Of a stretch of DNA of 64,000 nucleotides, positions 17,834 to 26,011 are shown one piece after another. The translations under genes and the position numbers were made by a program. This stretch comes from JAIBAC01 sp046331095 (GTDB lineage: Bacteria; Actinomycetota; Acidimicrobiia; UBA2766), in NCBI GenBank assembly GCA_046331095.1, contig JAXLRM010000005.1, positions 1 to 64,000 of the forward strand, given 5' to 3'. The stretch's first letter is position 1, and each line of letters opens with the position of its first letter. The notes under the pieces are model-generated. The model was not told the origin of the DNA, made no database searches, and was given only the letters and a program-made list of their open reading frames with translations.

Positions 17834-18220
17834 TCAGCCGGACATGCCGCCCTCGGGCATCGGCGCGTCGGCGTCCTCCTCGAAGACGCCGACCCGGTTG
17901 CCCTCGGTGTCGCCGAAGAACGCCATCCATCCCACCCCCGGGATCGGCATGCGCCCGGACAGGCGTTCGCCGCCGGCGGCCTCGACCGCCCCGAGTGCGG
18001 TGTCGATGTCGTCCACGGCGATGTAGAACATCAACGCGGGGGCGTCGTCGCTGCGCTTGGTGAGGGCGCCGCCGATACCCGCGCCTTCGCCGGCGTCGGT
18101 CGTCCAGTACTCGACGGGGCCCCAGCGCTCCAGCGTCCAGCCGAACGCCTGCTCGTAGAACGCGACCCCGCGCTCGTTGTCGTCGATGGGAATCTCGAAG
18201 TGGATCACCTTGCCCGCCAT
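17834..18220 (-). CDS. VOC family protein
   Basis: This 128-residue VOC-fold protein begins MAGKVIHFEIPIDDNERGVAFYEQAFGW. It has the second module LMFYIAVDDIDTALGAVEAAGG and ends IPGVGWMAFFGDTEGNRVGVFEED. It matches the common actinobacterial group described as glyoxalase/bleomycin resistance-like with no proven activity. ATG 18220 is preceded by GGAGGCC on the minus strand. Its 5' end abuts the broken acetyltransferase on the other strand; the missing acetyltransferase N terminus is exactly where this gene begins, so an old rearrangement probably brought them together. Confidence 0.87.
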   Translation of the reverse strand: MAGKVIHFEIPIDDNERGVAFYEQAFGWTLERWGPVEYWTTDAGEGAGIGGALTKRSDDAPALMFYIAVDDIDTALGAVEAAGGERLSGRMPIPGVGWMAFFGDTEGNRVGVFEEDADAPMPEGGMSG

Positions 18221-18253
18221 CGCGGCCTCCTCCGTGCGGCACTCCCGGCCAGG

Positions 18254-18715
18254 GAGTTCTTCCCTGCACCCCTGGGCCGCGTGGAGAGCGACGCCCTCGC
18301 CGGCCGGATCCGCGATCACTTCGGCGAGCACGGGTTCGGGCTCTGGGCACTCGAGGTGCGCGAGACGGGTGAGTTCGTCGGGTTCACCGGGCTCGTGTGG
18401 CAGACGTTCCCGGCCCACTTCACGCCCGCGGTCGAGGTCGGCTGGCGTCTCGCCCGGCGAGCGTGGGGCAAGGGGTACGCAACCGAGGCCGCCCGCGCCG
18501 CGCTCGGCCACGGCTTCGCAGTGGTCGGCCTCGACGAGATCGTGTCGATGGCGGCGGTCGGGAACACCCGTTCCCGGCGTGTGATGGAGCGCATCGGGAT
18601 GACCCGCGACCCGGGCGACGACTTCGACCATCCCAACGTCGATGCCGCCAGCCCGCTGCGCCGGCACGTCCTGTACCGGATCACAGGCGCGCTCGTCGCG
18701 AGCGACTGGCCCTGA
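18254..18715 (+). pseudogene. GNAT acetyltransferase lacking its N terminus
   Basis: The frame encodes the RimJ/RimL-type GNAT core from EFFPAPLGRVESDALAGRI through FVGFTGLVW, VEVGWRLARRAWGKGYATEA (acetyl-CoA loop) and SMAAVGNTRSRRVMERIGM to the stop at 18715. Members of this group begin about 40-45 residues earlier with a strand and helix (the ERLLLR region). Here that part is absent and the sequence upstream is the VOC gene on the opposite strand. A GTG at 18281 could still start a 144-residue product, but it would miss the first strand and helix of the fold. Probably non-functional. Confidence 0.6.
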
Positions 18716-18781
18716 GCCCGGCCCCGGCCCCGGCCCCGGCCCCGGCCACACGTCCATGCTCAGGATCACGCACGTGAATGC

Positions 18782-18787
18782 TAAATT
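18782..18787 (+). promoter_or_regulatory. -10 box TAAATT, leaderless antitoxin promoter
   Basis: TAAATT ends six bases before the ATG at 18794, the same spacing as for the other antitoxin gene at 2417. No ribosome binding site is present. Confidence 0.5.
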
Positions 18788-18793
18788 CGTCGC

Positions 18794-19024
18794 ATGCGCA
18801 CGACCATCGAGTTCGATGACGACACCGCCCGCGCCGTCGAGAACCTGCGTCGCGAGGAGAACATCGGTGTCTCCGAGGCAGTGAACACACTGATCCGTCG
18901 CTCCCTGCTCCCCCGCGAGCCTCGCGAGCCGTTCCGTCAAGAGACCAGAGCGGCCGGACTGAAGATCGACGTGTCCAACGTGGCCGATGCTCTCGAAGCC
19001 ATCGAGGGCCCGGCGTCCCGATAA
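18794..19024 (+). CDS. VapB-type antitoxin (ribbon-helix-helix)
   Basis: This 76-residue protein has the ribbon MRTTIEFDDDTARAVENLRR, then helix 2 (NIGVSEAVNTLIRRSLL) and a flexible tail (GLKIDVSNVADALEAIEG) that should contact the toxin. It is the antitoxin of the PIN toxin that follows: the TAA and ATG overlap (19022-19026), so translation is coupled. As in other VapBC pairs the complex is expected to repress its own promoter, here the TAAATT box at 18782. Confidence 0.87.
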   Translation: MRTTIEFDDDTARAVENLRREENIGVSEAVNTLIRRSLLPREPREPFRQETRAAGLKIDVSNVADALEAIEGPASR

Positions 19025-19452
19025 TGCTGGTCGACGCCAACATCCTGATCTACGCGCTCGACGAGACGAGCCGGTTCCACGTGGCCGCGCGTCGATGGCT
19101 CGAGTCGGCGCTGAACGGAACGCGGCGTGTCGGACTGCCGTGGGTCTCCCTGGTCGCCTTCGCACGCATCGCCACCAACCCTCGAGCAATGCGAGAACCC
19201 CTCACCGCATCCGAGGCGTGGTCGAGCATCGACGCCTGGTTGGACGCCCCGACCGCATGGATACCGGCGCCGGGTCACGGCCACCGCGAGATCCTTGGCC
19301 GCCTCATCCGGGACCTCGACCTGCGTGCCAACCTCGTCAGCGATGCCGTCCTGGCAGCGCTGTGCATCGAACACGGCCTCGTGATCGTCAGTGCCGACAG
19401 CGACTTCGCCCGCTTTCGAGAGGTGCGCTGGCTCAATCCCGTCGTGGACTGA
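19024..19452 (+). CDS. VapC-type PIN toxin
   Basis: This 142-residue PIN ribonuclease carries the first Asp in MLVDANILIYALDE (Asp4), the pattern GLPWVSLVAFARIATNPRAM typical of one large actinobacterial VapC subgroup, LVSDAVLAALCIEHG (second acidic helix) and VIVSADSDFARF (last acidic residues). Family members cleave specific RNA sites (tRNA or rRNA) and stop growth when the antitoxin is lost. The length is normal and all acidic regions are present, so it should be active. The dead copy at 1406 belongs to the same subgroup. Confidence 0.87.
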   Translation: MLVDANILIYALDETSRFHVAARRWLESALNGTRRVGLPWVSLVAFARIATNPRAMREPLTASEAWSSIDAWLDAPTAWIPAPGHGHREILGRLIRDLDLRANLVSDAVLAALCIEHGLVIVSADSDFARFREVRWLNPVVD

Positions 19453-19516
19453 CCGACGGTTCGAGAACGAGCGCCCGCGCCGTGCGCCCCCGAGGTCGAC
19501 GGTGCCGCGACGACGC

Positions 19517-19797
19517 CTAACCGACGACCCGTTCGAGGAAGTCGAAGACGCGTTCGTCGCGCTGGCTCTGCGCGGCGGGCTCGCAGTGCCAGCCACGACT
19601 CGGTGCCATAGGGCGCCATGCGCCACGCGAGGACGGCACGCACCGGGGGCGGCAGCGACGCTGCCGTCGCGGCGTCGAAGTCGTCCTTGTGTCGCGAGCG
19701 TCTCGCCGACGTCGGCAAGGTTGGCGTAGGCACAGCCGAGGGTGACCAGCACCGCGAAGTGCATCCCCTCGCCCTCGTAGAAGCGCAGCATGGCCAA
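19517..19797 (-). pseudogene. Collapsed alpha/beta hydrolase paralogue
   Basis: Reading the minus strand in three successive frames gives pieces of one protein. First comes GCAYANLADVGETLAT (about 19690-19760), then AVLAWRMAPYGTESW (about 19600-19640), then WHCEPAAQSQRDERVFDFLE ending at the stop 19517. The intact hydrolase at 26012-27226 has the same landmarks in the same order: YRRLADVGEILVTLD near its N terminus, LRWRMAPYGTDSF at about residue 310, and AWHCEPAGRALREERICDWL at its C terminus. Large internal deletions, including the nucleophile region, and frameshifts have reduced a gene of about 1.2 kb to 280 bases. Confidence 0.65.
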
Positions 19798-19836
19798 GAA
19801 TCCAGGGGGCCCCGGCGACCCCGAGTACCACCGGCA

Positions 19837-20370
19837 TCAGTGTCCTACGAGGAAGTTCTTGACCGCGGCGACGGCGCTCGCCAGGACCAGGGCACCCACC
19901 CCGGCGAGAACCGCCCGCACGCGGTGGGCACCTCTGGCACGGGCGACGAGGAACCCGATCACCCCGATCACCAGACCCAGCTCCAGCCGGACGAAGTCGC
20001 GTTCGGTCTCGTCGGGCAGCAGTATCAGGGGCACCGTCACGACGACGGCGACGGCCAGGGCACCGAGGATCTGTGCGACGACGAGCTCGAGGTGCTCGCG
20101 GGTGCGTGACCCGCCCGACGCCATACGGGCGCCCAGGTCGAACGCGACCCAGTGCGCCAGGGCGAGACCGATGGTCGTGCCCCACACGAGCGCTGTCGCG
20201 TCCATCGCGGCAGGATCACCGGATTCGCCGAGGGCGGCCAAGGCGGCGAGCAGCACGATCGAGACGTACAGGGCCATCGTGTACGCCTCGCGGACCAGAT
20301 GCTCGCGCGCGGTGCTCAGACCACCGATGCCGGCGACTTCTGTGATCTCGGTCTCGTGTACCTCAGCCAT
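19837..20370 (-). CDS. Integral membrane protein, unknown function (177 aa)
   Basis: This 177-residue protein has a short soluble N terminus (MAEVHETEITEVAGIGGLST) and four predicted membrane segments, at about 31-48, 62-80, 97-118 and 126-143. A last hydrophobic stretch at 151-172 (VRAVLAGVGALVLASAVAAV) makes five possible. Conserved-looking charged features include HWVAFDLGARM between segments 2 and 3. I recognise no family and no catalytic motif. Related proteins in actinobacteria are annotated only as hypothetical membrane proteins. It is flanked by decayed hydrolase genes on the same strand. Confidence 0.75.
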   Translation of the reverse strand: MAEVHETEITEVAGIGGLSTAREHLVREAYTMALYVSIVLLAALAALGESGDPAAMDATALVWGTTIGLALAHWVAFDLGARMASGGSRTREHLELVVAQILGALAVAVVVTVPLILLPDETERDFVRLELGLVIGVIGFLVARARGAHRVRAVLAGVGALVLASAVAAVKNFLVGH

Positions 20371-20484
20371 GCTCGGCGCGAACGTACCCCAACGGCGAGT
20401 GCGCGCCGGTCAGCGTTCGATCTCGAAGTCCGAGTCGTTGCGACTCTGACGCCGGGTAGACGCCAGGACCGGGCGGCGCTGCGC

Positions 20485-20715
20485 TCAGCGGATCCGCGAG
20501 ACGGTGTCGCGGAGCAGCGGGCCCTCGGGGATCGCCGCCTCCACGTCGGCGAGAACCGACGCGACCTCTTCGTCGACCGTGAGCGTCGCCAGATCCGCCG
20601 GTCGCGAAGCACGCCCGGGCAGGTCGACGGCGACGGCGCCCGAGCCGAGGTGGGCGGCGAGTCGGTCCCAGAACCGCGCCGTCGACCCGCCGCCGTGGAT
20701 CAGCAGGTAGGTCAT
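20485..20715 (-). pseudogene. Truncated alpha/beta hydrolase (N-terminal 76 aa)
   Basis: The frame starts MTYLLIHGGGSTARFWDRLAAHL, the unmistakable first strand and oxyanion loop (HGGG) of an alpha/beta hydrolase, and goes on to VAVDLPGRASRPADLATLTVDEEV. It then ends at 20485, whereas such enzymes are about 230-280 residues. The nucleophile elbow (GxSxG) and the catalytic His are missing, so it cannot be active. ATG 20715 overlaps the stop codon of the acyltransferase gene (ATGA), so the intact ancestor was coupled to it, perhaps as a partner lipase or esterase. Confidence 0.6.
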
Positions 20716-22136
20716 GGGCGCTCCCGTCGTGCAGTTGGCGGTCGAGGGCACTGCCCGCCCTCTCGGATCCCCAACAGGACTCCGAACGACCGCCACATGC
20801 CGGCGGCCATCACGTCGACGTCGGGGTTCGCATCGGGATCGGTGTGCACTACGACGTACAGCTCCCCGGCATAGGAGAACACGGCGACGCCGACGGTCAC
20901 GTTGCCTGCGAGCGGGGCGACCGGGTAGGCGTCGAGGAGCCGGCGGCCTCCGAGGCGGAGGTGCGCGGTCGGGCCGGGCACGTTGGTGACGAAGAGGTTC
21001 ACCATCTTCTGGTCCGCGGTGGCCATGCGGTCCATGACCCAGCGCCGCAAGTGCAGCGGGATCAGCTCCGACGCCAGGGCGTTGTAGCCCGACACCCGCC
21101 CGAGACGCTTGCGGGCACCCGTCGTCTCGACGACACGTGCGAGCAGGCGGTGGTCGTCGGCCTCGTCGACGGGGACGGGGATCCGCTGGACGGCGACTTG
21201 GTTGCCCGCCGGGTCGCCGCCCGCGCTGCGCATCGACATCGGCACCGAGACCGCTATCGGCGCCGATGGGCGTTCGTCCCTCGCTGCGAACAGGGCACGC
21301 AGGCCACCCCCGACCACCGTAAGGACGACGTCGTTGACCGACCCACCGGCAGCGTGGGCGGCAGCCTTGGCCTCGGCGAGGGGGACGTGCATCGTGGTGA
21401 TCGAGCGCCGCGGCCCGAGCGGACGGTTCAGCGAGCATCGCGGCGTCTTGGGTGACCCGGCCATGTCGGCAATACCGGAGCGCACGACAGCCGCGAGGTG
21501 CCTCGCCGACGCCGTCGGGTGCACCAGGTAAGCGAGCGCGCGGGCCACATCGCGAGCACGACCACGGGCGTTGTCCTCGACCAGTTCCCACCGCGACGGC
21601 GGCGGGGACGGCACCCATGGGCGATGCGCGTCCGCTGGCGGGGCGCCCACACCGGGCGGGTCGAGCAGGGCGCCCAGGGTGGCGACGGCGGCGATGCCGT
21701 CGGCGACGGCGTGGTGCAACTTGAAGTAGATGGCGGCTCCCCCGGACGCGAGGCCGGTCAGGACCCAGAGCTGCCAAAGGGGCCGCTCCCGATCGAGGAT
21801 TTCCTCGTCGAGCCTCGCGACCGCCGCGAGTAGGGCCGCCTCGTCGCCGGGCGCCTCGACGCGCAGGTGGCGCACGTGCTCACCGATCGTGAAGCGCTCG
21901 TGGTCACACCAGTACGGGCGCCCGCACCCGAATCGGGGCCAAACGACGATCTGGCGCAGCTTGGGCACCAGGGCGAGCCGGGCCTCGACGGCACCCGCAA
22001 CCGCAGCGGCGAGCGCTTCGGGCGACGCCTCGCGGCCCTCCAGCCTGGCGAGGAGCCCGACGTGGAACGGCATGCCGGCGCGCTCGACGAGGAGATTGCC
22101 GACGTCACCAGCAGAGAGCCGCACGAGCTGTCCCAT
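20712..22136 (-). CDS. Wax ester synthase / diacylglycerol acyltransferase (WS/DGAT)
   Basis: This 474-residue enzyme of the WS/DGAT family transfers acyl-CoA to fatty alcohols or diacylglycerol to make storage lipids. The catalytic motif HHAVADG (HHxxxDG) is at about residues 140-146, preceded by the typical PLWQLWVLTGL. The C-terminal half has SVNDVVLTVVGGGLR, VPMSMR and NLFVTNVPGP, all family hallmarks. The length is right. The ATG at 22136 places MPFHVGLLARLEG near the N terminus as usual. It is followed by a truncated hydrolase whose start overlaps its stop. The gene suggests that the organism can make wax esters or triacylglycerol. Confidence 0.9.
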   Translation of the reverse strand: MGQLVRLSAGDVGNLLVERAGMPFHVGLLARLEGREASPEALAAAVAGAVEARLALVPKLRQIVVWPRFGCGRPYWCDHERFTIGEHVRHLRVEAPGDEAALLAAVARLDEEILDRERPLWQLWVLTGLASGGAAIYFKLHHAVADGIAAVATLGALLDPPGVGAPPADAHRPWVPSPPPSRWELVEDNARGRARDVARALAYLVHPTASARHLAAVVRSGIADMAGSPKTPRCSLNRPLGPRRSITTMHVPLAEAKAAAHAAGGSVNDVVLTVVGGGLRALFAARDERPSAPIAVSVPMSMRSAGGDPAGNQVAVQRIPVPVDEADDHRLLARVVETTGARKRLGRVSGYNALASELIPLHLRRWVMDRMATADQKMVNLFVTNVPGPTAHLRLGGRRLLDAYPVAPLAGNVTVGVAVFSYAGELYVVVHTDPDANPDVDVMAAGMWRSFGVLLGIREGGQCPRPPTARRERP

Positions 22137-22258
22137 GTGCGGGCCACGTTAGATGTCACAGGCGTCCGTTACGGTGTCGGTGTCGGCTCCCACCTTCCCG
22201 TCCGGAGCCGGCGCCCTTCCCCGTCCACAGGTGAACGACTCCGAGATGGGGGCTAACG

Positions 22259-22696
22259 GTGAAGAAGACCAAGCAGATGACGATCGCCGGCTTCGAGGAC
22301 GCGGTCGGTGTGTTGATGGGGCTCAGGGATCGCTTCGGCTACGGCCACAGCGCCGTGTGCCTCGACGACCTCTGGTGCGTGCGCGACCTCACGGCATTCA
22401 CCGACGTGGAGCACCACGACGCCGACACCGCGCTCGACTGGGCTTCGTGCGCGATCCTCAACGACGCGGCGATCAGCAAGCTCGTGCTGCTCTCGTGTGT
22501 CACCGACGACGTGCGCCGGCCCCGCGAGGACGAGATCACCTCGTACGGGCGGATACGCGCGGTATTCGGCGAGCGCGGGGTCGAGGTCCTCGGCTGGATC
22601 CTCTACGACGGCGAGAACTTCAGGTCGATGGCCTTCACCGTCGATCCCGACGGCGCCTGGGGCGGGATCGCGTCCGAGGCCGACCAGACCAGCTGA
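22259..22696 (+). CDS. Conserved-looking cytosolic protein, unknown function (145 aa)
   Basis: This 145-residue protein has no signal peptide or membrane segment and no family I recognise. Visible features are an N-terminal helix (MTIAGFEDAVGVLMGLRDRFG), a Cys/Trp-rich stretch (AVCLDDLWCVRDLTAF), a strand KLVLLSCVTDDVRRPREDEI and a C-terminal region VLGWILYDGENFRSMAFTVDP. The mix of alternating hydrophobic strands and helices suggests a small alpha/beta domain. Codon usage matches the other genes, so it is real coding sequence. GTG 22259 was chosen as the first start after the divergent acyltransferase gene. Confidence 0.7.
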   Translation: MKKTKQMTIAGFEDAVGVLMGLRDRFGYGHSAVCLDDLWCVRDLTAFTDVEHHDADTALDWASCAILNDAAISKLVLLSCVTDDVRRPREDEITSYGRIRAVFGERGVEVLGWILYDGENFRSMAFTVDPDGAWGGIASEADQTS

Positions 22697-22755
22697 TCAC
22701 TTCCGCCGGCGAGGCGGCAAGGGTCGGCCCCGTCGCGACGTGACCGTCGGCCGGA

Positions 22756-23220
22756 TCAGGCGCACCCCGCCTCGATCGAACCGAGCACTCCGGCAGCGAT
22801 GCGCTCGGTACGGGGGCGCAGGACCGTCTTCTCGGCGAGCTCGCCCTTGAGGCCCTCGGGCTCCCACGACGCCGACACGCGCACCGTCGTGCCGTACTCG
22901 GCGGGCTCGAGCTCGACGCGGGTCACGAGGTTGCGGGCCAGGATCGGCGCCTGCTTGGTGCCCATGAACTCGCGCACCTGCAGCCACGCGATGCGCTCGT
23001 TGGGCGCCCAGTCCACGACCTCGGCGTCGAGGGTGGCGTTGCGGGCGCCCGAGCGGTACTTCACACGCTGGACCCGGCCGACACCCTCGTCGGGGCCGTC
23101 GAGCTTCTCGACCGTACGTGTCGTCGGGAACCACGCCCCGATCGACTCCATCGCGGACACGACCCGCCAGACCTCGTCCGCTCCTGCGGCGACATGGCGT
23201 TCACGCACTATCTCGGGCAC
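22756..23220 (-). CDS. SRPBCC family protein (polyketide cyclase-like)
   Basis: This 154-residue START-like protein begins with PEIVRERHVAAGADEVWRVVSAMESIGAWFP, has VGRVQRVKYRSGARNATLDAEVVDWAPNERIAWLQV and ends with a helix (LAEKTVLRPRTERIAAGVLGSIEA). It fits the polyketide cyclase/dehydrase-like SRPBCC group that binds hydrophobic ligands; in most members no reaction is known. GTG 23220 gives the standard N terminus. It is convergent with the unknown gene at 22259 and divergent from the UDP-sugar dehydrogenase. Confidence 0.85.
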   Translation of the reverse strand: MPEIVRERHVAAGADEVWRVVSAMESIGAWFPTTRTVEKLDGPDEGVGRVQRVKYRSGARNATLDAEVVDWAPNERIAWLQVREFMGTKQAPILARNLVTRVELEPAEYGTTVRVSASWEPEGLKGELAEKTVLRPRTERIAAGVLGSIEAGCA

Positions 23221-23439
23221 CGGACCTCACTCCCACACTTCTGTCCGTGCCCCCCAGGCCACTCTCTACCTCGGCCCGCACCTGCTCGAACTTCAGACAA
23301 ATCGTCACGAAAGGCGCACTGGCTGCCTAACCGGCATCGGGGAGCAGGAGGGACGCGCCCACGCGTTGAAGCCATGGCGGGGAAGCCGTCCGGCTTGGAT
23401 CCTTCGAGCGCGTCGTCCGGAGTGAACGAGAACGACAAG

Positions 23440-24780
23440 ATGCGTGTTTGCGTCATCGGCACGGGATACGTCGGCACCGTCACCGCAGTTTGCTTCGCGC
23501 ACGTCGGCCACGAGGTGGTCGGCCTCGAACAGGACCACGACAAGCTCGCGAAGCTCGAGAAGGGTGTCCTGCCCTTCGTCGAACCCGGGACCGAGAGCCT
23601 CCTCGAAGAAGGCCTCGACGCCGGCAACCTGCGCTTCACCGACGACGTCGCCGACGCCGTCTCGGCGTCGGAGGTGGTTTTCATCTGCGTCGGCACACCG
23701 CTGACCCCGAGCGGCGACGCCAACGTCGACGCGCTGCGCTCGGTCGCGACCTCCCTCGCCCCGCACCTTCACGGCGAGTACAAGGCGATCGTGACGAAGT
23801 CGACGGTCCCCGTCGGCTCCGGCGACTGGATCACGATGCTGATCGAGGACGCGACGGCCCCCGACCAGCGCGGCGGGCACAGCTTCGGGGTGGTCTCCAA
23901 CCCCGAGTTCCTGCGCGAAGGCTGCGCGGTCACCGACTTCTTGTTCCCCGACCGGATCGTGCTGGGCTCGTCGTCGCAGAAGGCGATCGACATCGTCTCC
24001 CAGCTCTACGAACCCGTCGTCGACCAGACCTTCGCCGAAGGCAAGCCGGACCTCGCGCCGGTGCGGCTCATCAAGACATCGCTCGAGTCGGCGGAGATGA
24101 TCAAGTACGCGGCGAACGCGTTCTTGGCCACCAAGATCAGCTTCATCAACGAGATGGCGAACATCTGCGAGCGCATCGGCGGCGACATCGACCAGATCGC
24201 CGAGGGCATCGGCCTCGACCACCGCATCGGCGAGGCGTTCCTCAACGCCGGTCTCGGCTGGGGCGGGTCGTGCTTCCGCAAGGACATCCTCGCCCTCAAG
24301 CGCACCGCCGAGGAGTACGGGTACTCACCCCAGCTCCTGCAGGCCACCGTCGAGGTGAACCTGTTGCAGCGCATGACGGTCGTGCGCAAGCTCCAAGAAG
24401 AGCTCAAGATCCTCAAGGGCAAGCGCATCGGCCTGCTCGGCCTCGCGTTCAAGCCCGGCACCGACGACCTGCGCGACGCCCCCGCTCTCGACCTGATCGA
24501 GCGCCTCCACAACGCCGGCTCGCGGGTCACGGTGTACGACCCGGTCGTCACCGACCTCGGCCAACGCAACGAGCACGTGCGCTTCGCCGACTCGGTCGAG
24601 GACCTCGCCGAAGGCGCCGACGCCCTCGTTCTCGTCACCGAGTGGGACGAGTTCCGCGGCCTCGACCTCGCCGACCTCGGCCCCCGCATGCGCACCCGCC
24701 TCGTCGTCGACGGCCGCAACGCGATCGATCCCGACGCCGCTGCCGAAGCGCACTTCCGCTACCTCGGCGTCGGCCGCTGA
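23440..24780 (+). CDS. UDP-glucose/GDP-mannose dehydrogenase family protein
   Basis: This 446-residue enzyme oxidises a nucleotide sugar (typically UDP-glucose to UDP-glucuronate) in two NAD+-dependent steps. Seen are the N-terminal Rossmann motif MRVCVIGTGYVGTVTAVCFA, VVFICVGTPLTP, the KSTVPVGSG loop, SNPEFLREGCAV, the central YAANAFLATKISFINE and the catalytic cysteine in GWGGSCFRKD (near residue 276). The C-terminal UDP-binding domain has LGLAFKPGTDDLRDAPAL. A GTG at 23422 would add six residues; ATG 23440 was preferred because the fold begins there. The product feeds exopolysaccharide or cell-wall glycan synthesis. No other sugar-nucleotide gene is adjacent. Confidence 0.93.
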   Translation: MRVCVIGTGYVGTVTAVCFAHVGHEVVGLEQDHDKLAKLEKGVLPFVEPGTESLLEEGLDAGNLRFTDDVADAVSASEVVFICVGTPLTPSGDANVDALRSVATSLAPHLHGEYKAIVTKSTVPVGSGDWITMLIEDATAPDQRGGHSFGVVSNPEFLREGCAVTDFLFPDRIVLGSSSQKAIDIVSQLYEPVVDQTFAEGKPDLAPVRLIKTSLESAEMIKYAANAFLATKISFINEMANICERIGGDIDQIAEGIGLDHRIGEAFLNAGLGWGGSCFRKDILALKRTAEEYGYSPQLLQATVEVNLLQRMTVVRKLQEELKILKGKRIGLLGLAFKPGTDDLRDAPALDLIERLHNAGSRVTVYDPVVTDLGQRNEHVRFADSVEDLAEGADALVLVTEWDEFRGLDLADLGPRMRTRLVVDGRNAIDPDAAAEAHFRYLGVGR

Positions 24781-24795
24781 GCGTCACGGCATCCC

Positions 24796-26004
24796 TCAGT
24801 CCTCCCCGGCGCCGGTCTCCTCCGACGGCCGTGGCGAGCGGCGTGTCCCGACTGCCACGGCACGCCAGAGCGAATCGAGGACCCAAACCGCGACGGCGGC
24901 GAAGGCGACGTAGCGCGCCTGCACGGCGAGAGCCACTCCGGCGACGTTGGCAGCGGCCAGGCCCACCCACGACCTCGTCGTCGCGAACCCCTCGCCCAAG
25001 CGCACGTGACCACCGCCGCGCAGAACCGGCAGCAGGTACGCGAGCGACCCCCAGATGATCTGGGCGTAACCGGCGACGACCAGCACCAGCAGCCACGAGC
25101 CGGCCAGGTAGTTGCCCCCAGCAGCGGCAACCGCGAACGCGGCGACCGCGGCCGCCCACCAGACGCTGCCGGCCCATAGGCCGACGAGGCGCGGGCCCGC
25201 CCATTTCAGTTGCCGGCGCGTGGGCCGCGGTAGCAAGGTCACGACGACGACGACGCCGAGCGCGTACGCGGCGAAGCCGCCCGACACGACCGGGCCCGCG
25301 CCTGCGACGAGACCGGCGACCGCGACCGCCAGCGCGGCAACCTGCCAGGCGAGGACGGCGCCGAGACTCCGCTTCGTGGCCCGCGAGGCCATCCGTGCGC
25401 GCCCCACGGTCGCGGCGAAGTACGGCAAGGTGCCCGAGATCGTGAGGCCAACGAGGCCGAGGAGGTTGAGCGTGGCGTGCACCGCCCGCAGGTCCGACGT
25501 CGGCGCGTGCACGGCCATGGTCACACCCAGGGTGACCGCCGTGATGCCGGCCGCCATCGCGCAGACATAGGCGACGACGGCAGCCGCGAAGCGCCGCTCG
25601 CTCCCGCGCAGGAAGGTCGTGACGAGCAGGACCGCCAGCAGTGCCAACCCGAGTGAGTACAGGATGCCGGAAGCGGCGACGACCGCGCTCGGGAGGGAGG
25701 TCGAGCGGCCGACCGCCACGCCTGCCGCGCCGACTGCGACGCAGCTGCGCTGGACCAGGACCGCACGGTCGGGTGGCGCCGGTGCCGCGGACCAGGTGAC
25801 GGTCAGCATCAGGGAGACACCGCTGATCGCGAGCACGGCGCCGCCGGCGAGGAGCAGGTGCAGTGGGAGCCAACTGCCTGTGGACACCGGCGCGGACAGT
25901 GCAGCCGCCACGATGAACAAGAGCGCGAGGCGCAGCGTGGGCCGCGTCTGGCGGTGCGACAACTTCACTCGGTTTGCAGCGGCGTCGCCGGCTTTCCCGA
26001 CCAT
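24796..26004 (-). CDS. Multi-pass membrane protein, unknown function (402 aa)
   Basis: This 402-residue protein has 11-12 predicted membrane helices and almost no soluble loops. Suggestive residues are histidines inside helices (LPLHLLLAGGAVLAISG and AVHATLNLLGLVGLTISGTLPYF). These resemble the membrane part of NnrS-like or NO-reductase/nitrite-reductase-associated proteins of actinobacteria, but the match is weak and I do not assign it. The C-terminal tail (TRRSPRPSEETGAGED) is soluble. The start at 26004 gives a basic N terminus before the first helix. It follows the hydrolase gene's 3' end on the same strand by seven bases in map order, but is transcribed away from it (downstream of it on the minus strand). 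Confidence 0.7.
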   Translation of the reverse strand: MVGKAGDAAANRVKLSHRQTRPTLRLALLFIVAAALSAPVSTGSWLPLHLLLAGGAVLAISGVSLMLTVTWSAAPAPPDRAVLVQRSCVAVGAAGVAVGRSTSLPSAVVAASGILYSLGLALLAVLLVTTFLRGSERRFAAAVVAYVCAMAAGITAVTLGVTMAVHAPTSDLRAVHATLNLLGLVGLTISGTLPYFAATVGRARMASRATKRSLGAVLAWQVAALAVAVAGLVAGAGPVVSGGFAAYALGVVVVVTLLPRPTRRQLKWAGPRLVGLWAGSVWWAAAVAAFAVAAAGGNYLAGSWLLVLVVAGYAQIIWGSLAYLLPVLRGGGHVRLGEGFATTRSWVGLAAANVAGVALAVQARYVAFAAVAVWVLDSLWRAVAVGTRRSPRPSEETGAGED

Positions 26005-26011
26005 CGGAGTG

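Noticed and set aside
20371..20484. Short minus-strand tail ending DSDFEIER before a stop near 20411
   Set aside because: It may be the end of a lost gene, but 15 residues with no upstream context cannot be assigned.
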